Position numbers and translations under genes: made by a program. Shown here piece after piece: positions 23,176 to 31,842 of a DNA stretch of 54,538 nucleotides; positions within the stretch are counted from its first letter, which is position 1, and each line of letters opens with the position of its first letter. The notes below the pieces were generated by a model. It was not told the origin of the DNA and ran no database searches. It worked only from the letters and a program-made list of their open reading frames with translations. The stretch lies in the NCBI GenBank assembly GCA_002343075.1, contig DDRH01000031.1, positions 331 to 54,868 of the forward strand, in the 5' to 3' direction. The stretch is from Phycisphaerales bacterium UBA2421. Its GTDB lineage: Bacteria > Planctomycetota > Phycisphaerae > Tepidisphaerales > Tepidisphaeraceae.

Positions 23176-24966
23176 TCACGCTTCGATGCTGGTGAGCAAA
23201 TCGCTAGCGGGGTCAATTGCGGAGTCGGTGCCTGGCCCGCCGGCGAGGATATCGGCACCGGCGGCGCCGTGGAGCGTGTCGTTCCCGTCGCCGCCTTCGA
23301 GATAGTCATCGCCGCTGCCGCCCAGCAGGCTGTCATCGCCGGCATTGCCGATCAGGGCATCGTTGCCGCCCAGGCCGATGAGCGTGTCGTTCCCATCACC
23401 GCCGCGCAGGATGTTGGCTTTCCCGTTGCCGGTGATGCGGTCATTTCCAGCCTCGCCGTTTGCTTCAAACGTCTTGCCGACGGTCGATCGCATCTCGATC
23501 ACGTCATTTCCCCCGGCGGCGAAGACTGACTGCCGCTTGACGTTGCGCGCCGGAAATGTCGTCGTAATGCCGTTGATGCTGACGCTTACACGGCCCGCGC
23601 TGGTGTCGGAGATGATGATCGTCTCGGCAAGCTCACTGCCATTGACGAGCAGCGTGCCGGTTTGCGTAATGCGGACGTCGGGCTTGGCGTTGGTGCCGAT
23701 CAGCCGGGCGACAGACGTGCGATAGGCAAACTCGTCATTCTCCGAGGATTCTGACGAAAATCCGGCAACTGCGATCTTGCCGTCTGGCGCAACTGCGATG
23801 CTGCTGAATGCATCACCCGCGAAGGCGTCGATGTTTGCCACGCCGTTGTTGCCAAACGCGGCATCGGCCTCGCCCGCCGGGTTGAAGCGCGTGACGAATC
23901 CGTTGCGCGCGTTGCCCGCCCCGACCTGTCCGAGCGCGAGAAACGCGCCGTTGCGCGTCGGCACCACGGCGCGAAGTCCAAGCGTGCCGCCGGGGATGAC
24001 GATGCGCGTTGTACCGTTGTTTAGCGGGTTGGCACTGTTGTTTCCGAAGGATGAATCAAGCCCGCCGTCGGCGTTCATGCGTCGGACGTTGATCGCATCG
24101 CCAAAGCCGCCGATGTTGGCGATGACCGTGCGATTTCCAGAAGCGGGCAGGATAAACACGTCATTCCCGCCCGCGGTTGCAAAGGCCCGGCCATCGGCGC
24201 TGAATGTTTCGTCGAGGTCGCCATTGGTTTTGACCCTGAAAATGCCGTATTCCGTGCGAAACCCGGTGATATACATCGCCGCGGAGAGATTGCCTGCGCC
24301 GTCAACAAACATCGACTGCACCAGGCCGGCTCGGCCGTCGGCAAGCAGTGACATGCGTCCATCGCCGCTGAAGGTGGGATCGAGCACGCCCTGCGTCGCG
24401 GTCACTCGGAAAATGGCGTTGTTTCCACCCACCACAATCTGCCCGTTGGTAAGCAGCAGCGCCGATCCGACTTCTGCATTGGAGTTGCTGCCCGGGTCGA
24501 TGAGGCTCCGGCCATCTCCGCCGCCGAAGGTCGTGTCGATGTTCCCTTCTGCGGTCAGGCGCAGAATGGCGATGCGGCCGGACTCGCCGGCAAAGCTGGT
24601 GCCGATGAGAATGATCTTGCCATCGGGCTGCAGCAGGATTCTCGACGCATCATCGGTTCTGCCGTCAAAATCGAAGGTTTTCCTGCCAAACGAGTCGTCG
24701 ATGCTGCCGTCAACGTGCAGCCGAAGAAGGTTGAAATCGCGCTCGCCACCGAGCGCACTGACACCGCCGGCAATGAGAGTCTGGCCGTTGGGCAGCACCG
24801 CGATGTCGCGTGGAACGAAGAGCGGGTCAAATGCATTGACGGCCTTTCCGGCATTGCCGAAGGCGGCATCCAATGTCCCGGCAGAGAGGAGCCTGCGTGC
24901 TTCGAGAGGTTCGTGTATGACGCGCGACATCGGCGCAGCGTTCCGGCGATGGGTAGACTGATTCAT
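23176..24966 (-). CDS. LEPR-XLL protein with delta-60 repeats and RTX C-terminus
   Basis: 596 residues. The N-terminus carries [21 protein letters not shown], a clear LEPR-XLL motif running directly into the first delta-60 repeat. Repeats of ~55 residues with the core DxsFGxxGxxxxD...vxvqpDGkiivaG follow through residue ~420 (for example [20 protein letters not shown]). Residues ~430-520 are a linker and the C-terminal ~90 hold RTX nonapeptides ([20 protein letters not shown]). GGAG lies 5 nt before the chosen ATG. Probably an extracellular beta-structured protein; ligand unknown. Confidence 0.88.
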   Translation of the reverse strand: MNQSTHRRNAAPMSRVIHEPLEARRLLSAGTLDAAFGNAGKAVNAFDPLFVPRDIAVLPNGQTLIAGGVSALGGERDFNLLRLHVDGSIDDSFGRKTFDFDGRTDDASRILLQPDGKIILIGTSFAGESGRIAILRLTAEGNIDTTFGGGDGRSLIDPGSNSNAEVGSALLLTNGQIVVGGNNAIFRVTATQGVLDPTFSGDGRMSLLADGRAGLVQSMFVDGAGNLSAAMYITGFRTEYGIFRVKTNGDLDETFSADGRAFATAGGNDVFILPASGNRTVIANIGGFGDAINVRRMNADGGLDSSFGNNSANPLNNGTTRIVIPGGTLGLRAVVPTRNGAFLALGQVGAGNARNGFVTRFNPAGEADAAFGNNGVANIDAFAGDAFSSIAVAPDGKIAVAGFSSESSENDEFAYRTSVARLIGTNAKPDVRITQTGTLLVNGSELAETIIISDTSAGRVSVSINGITTTFPARNVKRQSVFAAGGNDVIEMRSTVGKTFEANGEAGNDRITGNGKANILRGGDGNDTLIGLGGNDALIGNAGDDSLLGGSGDDYLEGGDGNDTLHGAAGADILAGGPGTDSAIDPASDLLTSIEA

Positions 24967-24991
24967 CAACACTCCGCGCAAAAGAAAACTC

Positions 24992-25010
24992 GCCGCCGGG
25001 GCTTGGCGGC
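24992..25010 (-). terminator. Terminator-like hairpin after the polytopic zinc-ribbon gene
   Basis: GCCGCC and GGCGGC arms with a 7-nt loop, followed on the minus strand by GAGTTTTCTTTT. It would separate the zinc-ribbon gene (25123-26361) from the delta-60 gene. The opposite side also carries ATTTTGACTTTT, so it could act in both directions. Confidence 0.5.
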
Positions 25011-25095
25011 ATTTTGACTTTTATCCTTATCGGACACCGCGCAAGAATTGCTGCAATGAAACCGCCGCGAGCGGGAGATTGGCGGGGTTCGTGGG

Positions 25096-25111
25096 CGACC
25101 CTCGAGGGTCG
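25096..25111. promoter_or_regulatory. 16-bp perfect palindrome
   Basis: CGACCCTCGAGGGTCG lies just past the stop of the zinc-ribbon gene and ~130 bp before the delta-60 LEPR-XLL start. Could be an operator or an extra termination hairpin; no family recognised. Confidence 0.35.
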
Positions 25112-25122
25112 TTGCTTGCTGG

Positions 25123-26361
25123 CTACGATGCTGCCAAACTCCGGTCGGCGGCCCGCCATTCGCGTTTGCGTTGGATCGCCGCTTTTCGGAATGTGCGTGT
25201 CCCGCGTGCCAGAGTGAGCAGCGACCACGCGCCGAACAGAATCCACGCTGTGAGTTCTAGGACGATCACCCAGGCAATGAACTGCGAATTACGGCTCTTA
25301 CCCTCACCGAGCCATGCTTCAATTCCCCAAATGAGAGCGGCGAAGAGGGGAGCCGACCAGAATGTGGCGGAAGTTCCAATGCCGACAATTGCACAATGCT
25401 CTGCGAGGTTTAAGCGCAGCGTGCGCCGCGCAAGCGCGCGAATGTGATAAAAAATCAGGATGGGCAGCGGAGAAATCAAGACGATCGAGCAAATGGTAAA
25501 AAGCCACTCTGGGAAGCTGAAAACCAGAGCCACGAATGCGAGCAGGCCATACGCCATGCCCGGGGGACGGAAGTACTGCACCGGGAGTGATGCATAAATG
25601 TCAACATTCCGAATCTCGAACTCGGTCGCCAGAAGCTTGAGAAAAACGCAAACGCTGCCAGCAGCGGATATTGACAACACAAGGTGCCATCGCCACTTTC
25701 GCGAAGAGCGCCGGATCTTGATTAAGATGCCAGCGATAGCAACCATCAAGCAAAACATTTCGATCCGAGTCGCGGCGGCGACAGTTGCGGACAACGCGGT
25801 CATTCGATGGTACTCTTGCACCGACGGAATGTTATCGTCAAAATGAACGTATCCCCAAAGCAACGCAGAGAGAAGCAGCGGTGCCGCCGAAAGCCGTCGC
25901 AACCAGCGGCGGCGGAGATTAATCCACCGATCGTCTGCGACGGAAGGTTCCGGGCTCGTGAAAAGAAGGAGGCCGACTAGGACGAGTACCATCGCGACTG
26001 CGTAGCCCGCGAGCGCAACGCTGCCTCCATCCAGAGTGGTTATCCTCGTGATTTCCAACAATGGCAGGTTCTTGAAGACCGTGCTGTTGAGATACAGCAA
26101 CCCGCTCCAGAAGATGACAAGCAAACAACCCCAAAGAATCAGTCGCAAGCCCACCGAAACCCGTCCAAGCCACGCCGGGCTGGCATCGGCGAGATGTTCG
26201 CTTTTGCGCCGGCTGCGCTCTGCGAGCAGCCCGCACTCCGGGCACGGCTGGCTGTCAATAATTCCGCGCAGGTCGTACCCACAACGAAAGCAGTGGTCGG
26301 CCGCTTCGTCGGTAGCGGGCGGGACGGGTTCGGCGGCTGAATCGCGAGGATGCTCGCTCAT
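25123..26361 (-). CDS. Polytopic membrane protein with N-terminal zinc ribbon
   Basis: 412 residues. A cytoplasmic zinc ribbon (CFRCGYDLRG... CPECG, residues ~24-44) is followed by about eight or nine hydrophobic helices, for example LRLILWGCLLVIFWSGLLYL, YAVAMVLVLVGLLLF, MAYGLLAFVALVFSF and a final FIAWVIVLELTAWILFGAW. The C-terminal tail is short and basic (RKAAIQRKREW). It shares ribbon type and layout with the 157-residue protein at 18058-18531. The DNA looks somewhat AT-richer than its neighbours. Role unknown; not a recognised transporter. Confidence 0.8.
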   Translation of the reverse strand: MSEHPRDSAAEPVPPATDEAADHCFRCGYDLRGIIDSQPCPECGLLAERSRRKSEHLADASPAWLGRVSVGLRLILWGCLLVIFWSGLLYLNSTVFKNLPLLEITRITTLDGGSVALAGYAVAMVLVLVGLLLFTSPEPSVADDRWINLRRRWLRRLSAAPLLLSALLWGYVHFDDNIPSVQEYHRMTALSATVAAATRIEMFCLMVAIAGILIKIRRSSRKWRWHLVLSISAAGSVCVFLKLLATEFEIRNVDIYASLPVQYFRPPGMAYGLLAFVALVFSFPEWLFTICSIVLISPLPILIFYHIRALARRTLRLNLAEHCAIVGIGTSATFWSAPLFAALIWGIEAWLGEGKSRNSQFIAWVIVLELTAWILFGAWSLLTLARGTRTFRKAAIQRKREWRAADRSLAAS

Positions 26362-26513
26362 CCCCCCATTATGGACGCCCGCCACTGCCAGCGGAAAATC
26401 ATTTCACGCCCGCGACGGTTTCGGAAAACAAAGAATCGGCGACCGCGGCTCGGGCCTAAGCCCGGGCGCGATCGCCGCATTCTTGCTTCGGGTGTGCTAT
26501 CTGCCTGCGTGTT

Positions 26514-26630
26514 TTACAGCATGGTCAGCAATGAAATGCCGACGATGCCAAACAGAACGAACAATTGCCACGTCCGCGGACGGGTCATTTGTACCTGTTC
26601 GCCCACTTTGAATTCAGTCTTCGCTTCCAT
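26514..26630 (-). CDS. Small single-helix membrane protein, 38 aa
   Basis: Reads MEAKTEFKVGEQVQMTRPR then WQLFVLFGIVGISLLTML and stop. The first half is polar, and the second is one transmembrane helix ending at the C-terminus, so it is likely tail-anchored with the N-terminus in the cytoplasm. A strong Shine-Dalgarno AGGAG lies 6 nt before the ATG, which makes translation likely. It stands alone, 217 nt after the epimerase gene and 152 nt before the zinc-ribbon gene on the same strand. No family recognised. Confidence 0.65.
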   Translation of the reverse strand: MEAKTEFKVGEQVQMTRPRTWQLFVLFGIVGISLLTML

Positions 26631-26847
26631 GTGCGTCTCCTGCGTTTCGGCGACAATACAACAACAGAGGCATCGGAGACTATGCAACACCACTTAACAA
26701 CGTCGCCACGCGATTTGCCTACGCCCGATAAAATGTCGAATGCCGAAGTCCTAAGAGGGAAAAAGCGGACGGTCAGGTCTGGATTCAATCGTTCGTGGAC
26801 GAAAAAGCCGCATGCCCCAAATCCCACCAGACGTGCAACCGCCGAGC

Positions 26848-27828
26848 TTAGCCGCGCGCTGCGGCGCGATACCATTCAACCGTGGTTTTCAGACCCGTTT
26901 CAAAATCGACGATCGGCGAATAGTCGAGCACGCGCGCCGCTTTCTCAAGGTTGGCCAGCGAGTGCGGCACGTCGCCGGGCCGTGGGGGGGCGAATTGCGG
27001 CTTGAGGTGCCCGCAACCCAGCAGCCGGGCCATTGCTTCGGCTAGCTGCTTCACGCTGGTCGCCTGACCGGTGGCAATATTAATGATCTGCCCCGCAAAA
27101 CGCGTCGAGTAACGGGCGGCGAGCAGGTTGGCGTGGACGGCGTTGGCCACAAACGTAAAATCGCGTGTTGCGCTGCCATCGCCGGTGATGACAGGCGCTT
27201 CCCCTGCGAGCAGTTTTCTGGCAAACGCAGCGATGACCCCCGCATAGGCGCTGTTGGCATTCTGCCGAGGGCCAAAGATGTTGAAGTAGCGAAGGCTCAC
27301 CGTGTCGATGCCATAGGTGCTGGCGTAGGCGCGCAACATCTGCTCGCCGGCAATTTTGTTGGCTGCGTAGGGGCTGGCCGCGAGCGGGGGCATGGTCTCG
27401 ATCTTGGGCAGTTCGGGTGAATCGCCATAAGCGCTGCTGCTTGCTGCGAACATGAACCGACGCGCGCCGGCAAGCCGCGCGGCATCCAGCACGTTGACCG
27501 TCCCATCGACGTTGACGCGATTGTAGAGCACGGGATCGGCCACGCTCGCCGGCACCGATACCTTCGCTGCCTGATGAAACACGAGCTGCGCGCCCTCGAC
27601 CGCGTGATTCACTGCGGCCGCATCGAGAATCGACGCCTCGATAAACCGCGCCTCGGGGTTGAGGTTGGCCCGGTTGCCCCCGGAAAGATCGTCGATCGCC
27701 GTCACCCTCGCGCCCAGCGACACCAGCGCATCGACAATGTGCGAACCAATAAATCCAGCACCGCCGGTGACAAGGCACGGCACCCCTGCAAAGGCACTAT
27801 TGTGGAGTTTTGGCCAGTCGATTTTCAT
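26848..27828 (-). CDS. NAD-dependent nucleotide-sugar epimerase/dehydratase (extended SDR)
   Basis: 326 residues. NAD-binding GGAGFIG at 22-28, catalytic SSSAYG and YAANK (Tyr-x3-Lys), RYFNIFGPRQ and the C-terminal NIATGQATSVKQLAEAM match UDP-glucose/UDP-GlcNAc 4-epimerase relatives (VipB/WbpP type). It would make a sugar nucleotide for surface polysaccharide or glycoprotein synthesis in the cytoplasm. It begins 52 nt after the glycosyltransferase stop on the same strand, so the two likely form an operon with linked roles. Exact sugar cannot be assigned. Confidence 0.9.
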   Translation of the reverse strand: MKIDWPKLHNSAFAGVPCLVTGGAGFIGSHIVDALVSLGARVTAIDDLSGGNRANLNPEARFIEASILDAAAVNHAVEGAQLVFHQAAKVSVPASVADPVLYNRVNVDGTVNVLDAARLAGARRFMFAASSSAYGDSPELPKIETMPPLAASPYAANKIAGEQMLRAYASTYGIDTVSLRYFNIFGPRQNANSAYAGVIAAFARKLLAGEAPVITGDGSATRDFTFVANAVHANLLAARYSTRFAGQIINIATGQATSVKQLAEAMARLLGCGHLKPQFAPPRPGDVPHSLANLEKAARVLDYSPIVDFETGLKTTVEWYRAAARG

Positions 27829-27880
27829 AACGGCATCGAGTCACATCATCCGCAGGATCGCACGCTCGCCTGCAACTCGC

Positions 27881-29116
27881 TTAACCGAGTCTAGCTGAAC
27901 CCGCGCCATTTTTCTCCAGCGCACACCCGCTGATCTCGCGATAGAGCTGCAGCGTGCGGGTCACCTGCATCGAGTGAGTCAGGTGCGCGCGCACATGCGC
28001 CGCGGCGGTGGCACCCATTTCGGCGAGCCGGGCGCGGTCGGAGAGAAACGCAATCGCGCCTTGTACAAACGCATCATGGTCGATGTCGGTTGTCCGGCCT
28101 GTCGCATTCTCGATGATCGTCTCGCGGCTGCCGGTGGTGCGCGTGCGCAGCACGGGCAGGCCACAGCTCATTGCCTCGGCGCAAACCAGCGAGAAGCCTT
28201 CGCGAATCGAAGGCAGCAGCAGCGCGTCGGCGGCGTGGTAGAGGGGGACCGGGTCGATCTCGCCGAGCAGACGCACGCGGTCGTGCAGGTTTTCGGCGTC
28301 GATCCGGTCGCGCAGCATCGCGGCATTAGGGCCGTCGCCCGCAAGCAGCACCTTCAGCCGCGGCAACTGCCCCGCGCTTGCTGCGGCGAGGTCGAGCAGC
28401 CAGTGCTCGTTCTTCGGATACTCCAGCCGTCCGACAAAAACCGCGACCAGATCTTCGTCCGACAAACCGAGCGACCGCCGCGCGTCCCGCTTCATGCCAG
28501 CATCGGCGATCGGATACCTCTCAACATCGATTCCATGCGGAACAAATCGAATGCGTTCGCCCGCCACTTTGCCGACGTTGACACACCAGTCGCGCGCGTC
28601 TTCCGAGGCGATGTGCGTGTAATCACCAAAATCGGTAAACCACTTCCGCAGGCCCGACATGTTCATGTGCGAGAGGTGAACGGTGTAAACAATCGGCACA
28701 CGCCCGGCTGTCCGTGGCACTTGTCGGGTGGCCACGGGGCTGGTGGACGAAGTTGGTTCGGGAAAATCCGGCGAGCCTCGCAGCTTCAACCGCCGGGCCA
28801 GCACTGTGGCTTTGCGATAGTGCGTGTGCACAAGATCGATCCTGCGACCGGCCAACGCACTCAGAAGTGTGCGACGCGAATCGCGAAGTAACAGCCTCTC
28901 GCGCAAGAGCGGAACCTGAATGAACTCCAGGTTGGCGGCGTCAAACTTGGCGCGCCACTCCCCATCGTCGGCGGCGACGATCGACTCCACGCCCAGCGGG
29001 GCCATCGCATTGGCAAGGTCGATCACATAGCGAGAAAGCCCGCCCCACGCCGCTTCAAGCATGATGTGTAGCACACGCAGGCGGCGGGAAGGCGAACTTT
29101 GCGGAACATTTGTCAC
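27881..29116 (-). CDS. GT4-type glycosyltransferase
   Basis: 411 residues, GT-B fold. N-domain: VLHIMLEAAWGGLSRYVIDLA and LVHTHYRKATVLARR; C-domain: AVFVGRLEYPKNEHWLLDL, VLLAGDGPNAAML, and the donor-site EGFSLVCAE with the Glu-x7-Glu pair, then AMSCGLPVL. It would transfer a sugar from a nucleotide donor to a surface glycan at the cytoplasmic face. Odd feature: residues ~113-140 (PDFPEPTSSTSPVATRQVPR) form a Ser/Thr/Pro-rich insertion between the two core strands that the family does not have. Divergent from the RTX gene at 29220. Confidence 0.88.
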   Translation of the reverse strand: MTNVPQSSPSRRLRVLHIMLEAAWGGLSRYVIDLANAMAPLGVESIVAADDGEWRAKFDAANLEFIQVPLLRERLLLRDSRRTLLSALAGRRIDLVHTHYRKATVLARRLKLRGSPDFPEPTSSTSPVATRQVPRTAGRVPIVYTVHLSHMNMSGLRKWFTDFGDYTHIASEDARDWCVNVGKVAGERIRFVPHGIDVERYPIADAGMKRDARRSLGLSDEDLVAVFVGRLEYPKNEHWLLDLAAASAGQLPRLKVLLAGDGPNAAMLRDRIDAENLHDRVRLLGEIDPVPLYHAADALLLPSIREGFSLVCAEAMSCGLPVLRTRTTGSRETIIENATGRTTDIDHDAFVQGAIAFLSDRARLAEMGATAAAHVRAHLTHSMQVTRTLQLYREISGCALEKNGAGSARLG

Positions 29117-29168
29117 TTCGGCGGCGTTTCTTAAGATAATAGTGTGGCTTTAACCGTGACCGACCGGC

Positions 29169-29174
29169 TATATT
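29169..29174 (+). promoter_or_regulatory. Possible -10 element for the RTX LEPR-XLL gene
   Basis: TATATT lies ~46 nt before the ATG in the 103-nt divergent gap between the glycosyltransferase and the RTX gene. No convincing -35 at 16-18 bp. Confidence 0.3.
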
Positions 29175-29219
29175 CTAGCGTTCTTTGCCAAAAGTTGTGC
29201 GCCTGTGGAGCTGTAGAAA

Positions 29220-30281
29220 ATGCGATCAAAAACGAGATTGTCAAAACAACGATTTCTAAAACAACCTCTCTTGAAACACCGATTGATAATCGAATCGCTC
29301 GACCGGCGCACACTTCTCTCGGCCAGCGTCAATGGTTCGGGCCTGCTTGAGATCGTCGGCGGCGCGGGGAATGACGTGATTACGCTCACCCGCGAAGGCG
29401 CGCTCTTTCGCGTGACAATCGATTCTCAGTCGCTCAACCAGACCTTTGCGGTTTCGGCGGTGCAGAGTTACGAGATCACTGGGCTGGCGGGTAATGATCA
29501 ACTCCTACTCGATGACACCGTGAACATCCCCGGCACTTTGCGTGGCGGCGATGGCGACGACACCCTGCGCGGCGGGCGCGGCGCCGATACCTTCGACGTT
29601 GGACTTGGCAGCGATACCGTCGATTATTCACACCGAACCCAGGGGATGAAGCTCAGTGTAGACAGTGTGGCCGACGACGGGCTGCCCGGCGAAGGCGACA
29701 ACCTCCTGCTCTGCATCGAGACCATCATCGGTGGCAGCGGGCCGGACCGAATCCGAGGATGCCCCACTGCCAATCTCATCTTCGGCTCCGGCGGGCGAGA
29801 TACCATCGACGGCGCCGGCGGAGATGACACCATCTCCGGCGGAAACGGCAACGATGTCTTCATCGCCAGCGAGGGCAACGACGTCTACTTCGGCTCCGGC
29901 GGGAAAGACACCATCGACTACTCGGCCGAGTCGGAGAACCTCAACCTGTCGATCGACGGGATCGCCAATGACGGACGACCCGGCGAAACCGATAACATCG
30001 CCGGATCGATCGAAAATCTCGTCGGCGGATCTGGCTCGGACATTATCACCGGCAACGGCAGAGCCAATGTGCTCATCGGAAATGGCGGAAACGACCAGAT
30101 CTTTGGCGGCGGGGGCGATGATGTCATCACCGGTGGCATCGGCGAAGACTTGCTCTCCGGCCAAGGCGGCAATGACCTCATCTTCGCCGCTGACGGCGGA
30201 CCCGACACCGTCTCCGGCGGCAGCGGCACCGATACCCTCGGCTCAAGCGACATTGACGATATCATCGATTCAATCCCGTAA
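29220..30281 (+). CDS. LEPR-XLL protein with RTX calcium-binding repeats
   Basis: 353 residues. A very basic N-terminus with five Lys/Arg-separated LKQ/LSK turns leads to IIESLDRRTLLSAS, an LEPR-XLL variant. The rest is RTX beta-roll (GGDGDDTLRGGRGADTFD, GGAGDDTISGGNGNDVF, GGNDQIFGGGGDDVITGG) with two copies of a ~45-residue insert: VDYSHRTQGMKLSVDS..DDGLPGEGDN and IDYSAESENLNLSIDG..NDGRPGETDN. This points to internal duplication. Expected to be extracellular and to fold on Ca2+ binding. GGAG precedes the start by ~9 nt. Confidence 0.88.
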   Translation: MRSKTRLSKQRFLKQPLLKHRLIIESLDRRTLLSASVNGSGLLEIVGGAGNDVITLTREGALFRVTIDSQSLNQTFAVSAVQSYEITGLAGNDQLLLDDTVNIPGTLRGGDGDDTLRGGRGADTFDVGLGSDTVDYSHRTQGMKLSVDSVADDGLPGEGDNLLLCIETIIGGSGPDRIRGCPTANLIFGSGGRDTIDGAGGDDTISGGNGNDVFIASEGNDVYFGSGGKDTIDYSAESENLNLSIDGIANDGRPGETDNIAGSIENLVGGSGSDIITGNGRANVLIGNGGNDQIFGGGGDDVITGGIGEDLLSGQGGNDLIFAADGGPDTVSGGSGTDTLGSSDIDDIIDSIP

Positions 30282-30427
30282 ACCGCCCAGTCCGGCCTTC
30301 GCCAGCCCAGACTCCATCGGCTTCTTTTTGAGGGAAAATCGCTTGTTTTGAGCCAATTGGTGGGTACCGGGTTCTGCCGCGAGTTTCTCGTACATCGGCC
30401 CTCGTTTTCGGGGTAAACTCATGGGCG

Positions 30428-31579
30428 ATGAGCGTCACCGGCCAACAACCCCGAGTCCGCGATACTGGCACCGCTGCCGCCAAAATCACCGGGGAAGCGG
30501 TCTACCTCTACGCGTTTGACATTGCGTATGAGATTCCCCGCGCGCCCCTCCGCGAGTTGCTCGGCCAGCCGGTGGCGCAGTTCATCCCCGACGCAACCAA
30601 AAAGTCGCCGCGCCAACTCTTCTTCTACCGCCCGCAGATGGTCCGGCTGCCTCCAATCGAACGCTTCGGCCCGCGCGGCCCGATTCGGGTCGAGCGATCG
30701 ATCAAGCTTCTCCCGGTCGGTGCCATCAGCGTGATGGTGCGCATCCCGTTCAGCGTCGACAAGATTGAAGACCTCGTCGGCTACCACGACATTCGCTTCA
30801 CCGACGGCAGCTATCTCTACGACGAGGTGCGCGATCTTGCCGAGCAGGTGCGCCAGGAACTCGCGCCGGGCCTGATCCGCCCCGTGAAAACTCTCGGCGA
30901 TGAAGAGGCCTACACCGTCTTCTGTTTCAACGCCCCTCTGCGCGACGCACAGGGCAACGCGCTCAGCGCCGAAGACTGGTTTCTCGGCAACCGCCGCGCG
31001 GTCGCTTCGCTGCTCACCGAAGAGCCTGATCTGCAGCAGCTTTCCGATCAGGAAGCCGATGAATCCAGCGCGAAGTACTTCAGCTATTACGAAAACGACA
31101 TCGTCGTCATCGATTGGGATGCCGCGGTCGTCGTCGATGACCCCCGGTCGTTCGACGAAACGCTTTACATCATCGAGCTTGCCAATGTTCAACTCGCCGA
31201 ATTGGAAGCCTACGACCGCATCCTCGACGATGCCGTCGAAACCAGCTACCGCGATCTGGCCGGCAAGCGCTTCAAGAGCCTGCGCCTCAGCAGCACCCAG
31301 CGCGAACTGCGCGAAATCCGCATCGACCTCGCCCGCCTGCAGGATGAACTCGGCAACATCACCAAGTTCTTCGGCGATTGGCACCTCGCCCGCATCTATC
31401 AGGGCCTGGCCACCCGGTTTCACCTGCAGGAGTGGCAGAAGTCGATCGACGAAAAACTGCGCACCCTTGACGACCTCTACCAGATCATGCGCCAAGACCA
31501 GATGAACATGTGGATGCTCATCCTCGAAGCGTCCATCGTGGCGCTGTTCATCCTGGACATCGTCAAGTCAATCTTCTAA
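30428..31579 (+). CDS. RMD1/YagE (DUF155)-like protein with C-terminal membrane anchor
   Basis: 383 residues. A mixed alpha/beta N-terminal half (AVYLYAFDIAYEIPRAPL, SVMVRIPFS), then YENDIVVIDWDAAVVVDD, a long helical region with ELANVQLAELEAYDRILDDAVE and coiled-coil LREIRIDLARLQDEL, and a final hydrophobic helix MWMLILEASIVALFILDIV. This order of beta sandwich, helical hairpin and terminal anchor is that of RMD1/YagE proteins, but the match is by layout and scattered motifs only. Function in bacteria is unknown. No operon partner is obvious. Confidence 0.7.
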   Translation: MSVTGQQPRVRDTGTAAAKITGEAVYLYAFDIAYEIPRAPLRELLGQPVAQFIPDATKKSPRQLFFYRPQMVRLPPIERFGPRGPIRVERSIKLLPVGAISVMVRIPFSVDKIEDLVGYHDIRFTDGSYLYDEVRDLAEQVRQELAPGLIRPVKTLGDEEAYTVFCFNAPLRDAQGNALSAEDWFLGNRRAVASLLTEEPDLQQLSDQEADESSAKYFSYYENDIVVIDWDAAVVVDDPRSFDETLYIIELANVQLAELEAYDRILDDAVETSYRDLAGKRFKSLRLSSTQRELREIRIDLARLQDELGNITKFFGDWHLARIYQGLATRFHLQEWQKSIDEKLRTLDDLYQIMRQDQMNMWMLILEASIVALFILDIVKSIF

Positions 31580-31653
31580 CCCCCATCGAGAAGCCCCCGC
31601 GTCGCACGAGCCACCCGAACGGTCCCCGCAACCCCGCCGGAGAACCATCCGTT

Positions 31654-31752
31654 GTTCCGCGCGGAACATTTTGCAACATGCCCTTTAACCCATTATCCCG
31701 AAACAACTTATAACCCAATTAAGTACTAACCACACCCTAACCTTCTGTTAGG
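31654..31752. repeat. Composite ~100-bp element, copy B
   Basis: GTTCCGCGCGGAAC (31654-31667; TGTTCCGCGCGGAACA as a 16-bp palindrome from 31653), TTTGCAA (31670-31676), TTTAAC (31684-31689), CATTAT (31691-31696), ACTTAT (31706-31711) and a CCTAAC-CTTCT-GTTAGG hairpin (31736-31752). Order and spacing match copy A at 1-99 to within 1-2 nt. TTTAAC and CTTATA are 17 bp apart. No gene follows closely: the first candidate start is at 32064. So it may be an ncRNA promoter, a DNA site or a mobile repeat. Confidence 0.75.
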
Positions 31753-31819
31753 AACAGGCTTCCCCCATCCCGCGGAGCCCGCCGTAGTTCACGCGTCGGC
31801 GACCCGCCGGGCCGCGCAC

Positions 31820-31842
31820 CCGTAACACGGGTTTCCAACCCG
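31820..31842 (-). repeat. Dispersed-type repeat, left copy of an inverted pair
   Basis: On the minus strand it reads CGGGTTGGAAACCCGTG and then TTACGG. It matches 33303-33325 on the plus strand at 22 of 23 positions. The internal GGGTTggaAACCC is itself palindromic. It frames, with its partner, a patch containing a SUKH-like gene and a broken transposase. Confidence 0.8.

Noticed and set aside
23777..24961. Plus-strand frame of 394 codons opposite the delta-60 gene
   Set aside because: Antisense to a gene with clear periodic delta-60 repeats.
30419..31495. Minus-strand frame of 358 codons opposite the RMD1-like gene
   Set aside because: Complete antisense shadow of a plus-strand gene with clear coding character; no ribosome site or family.
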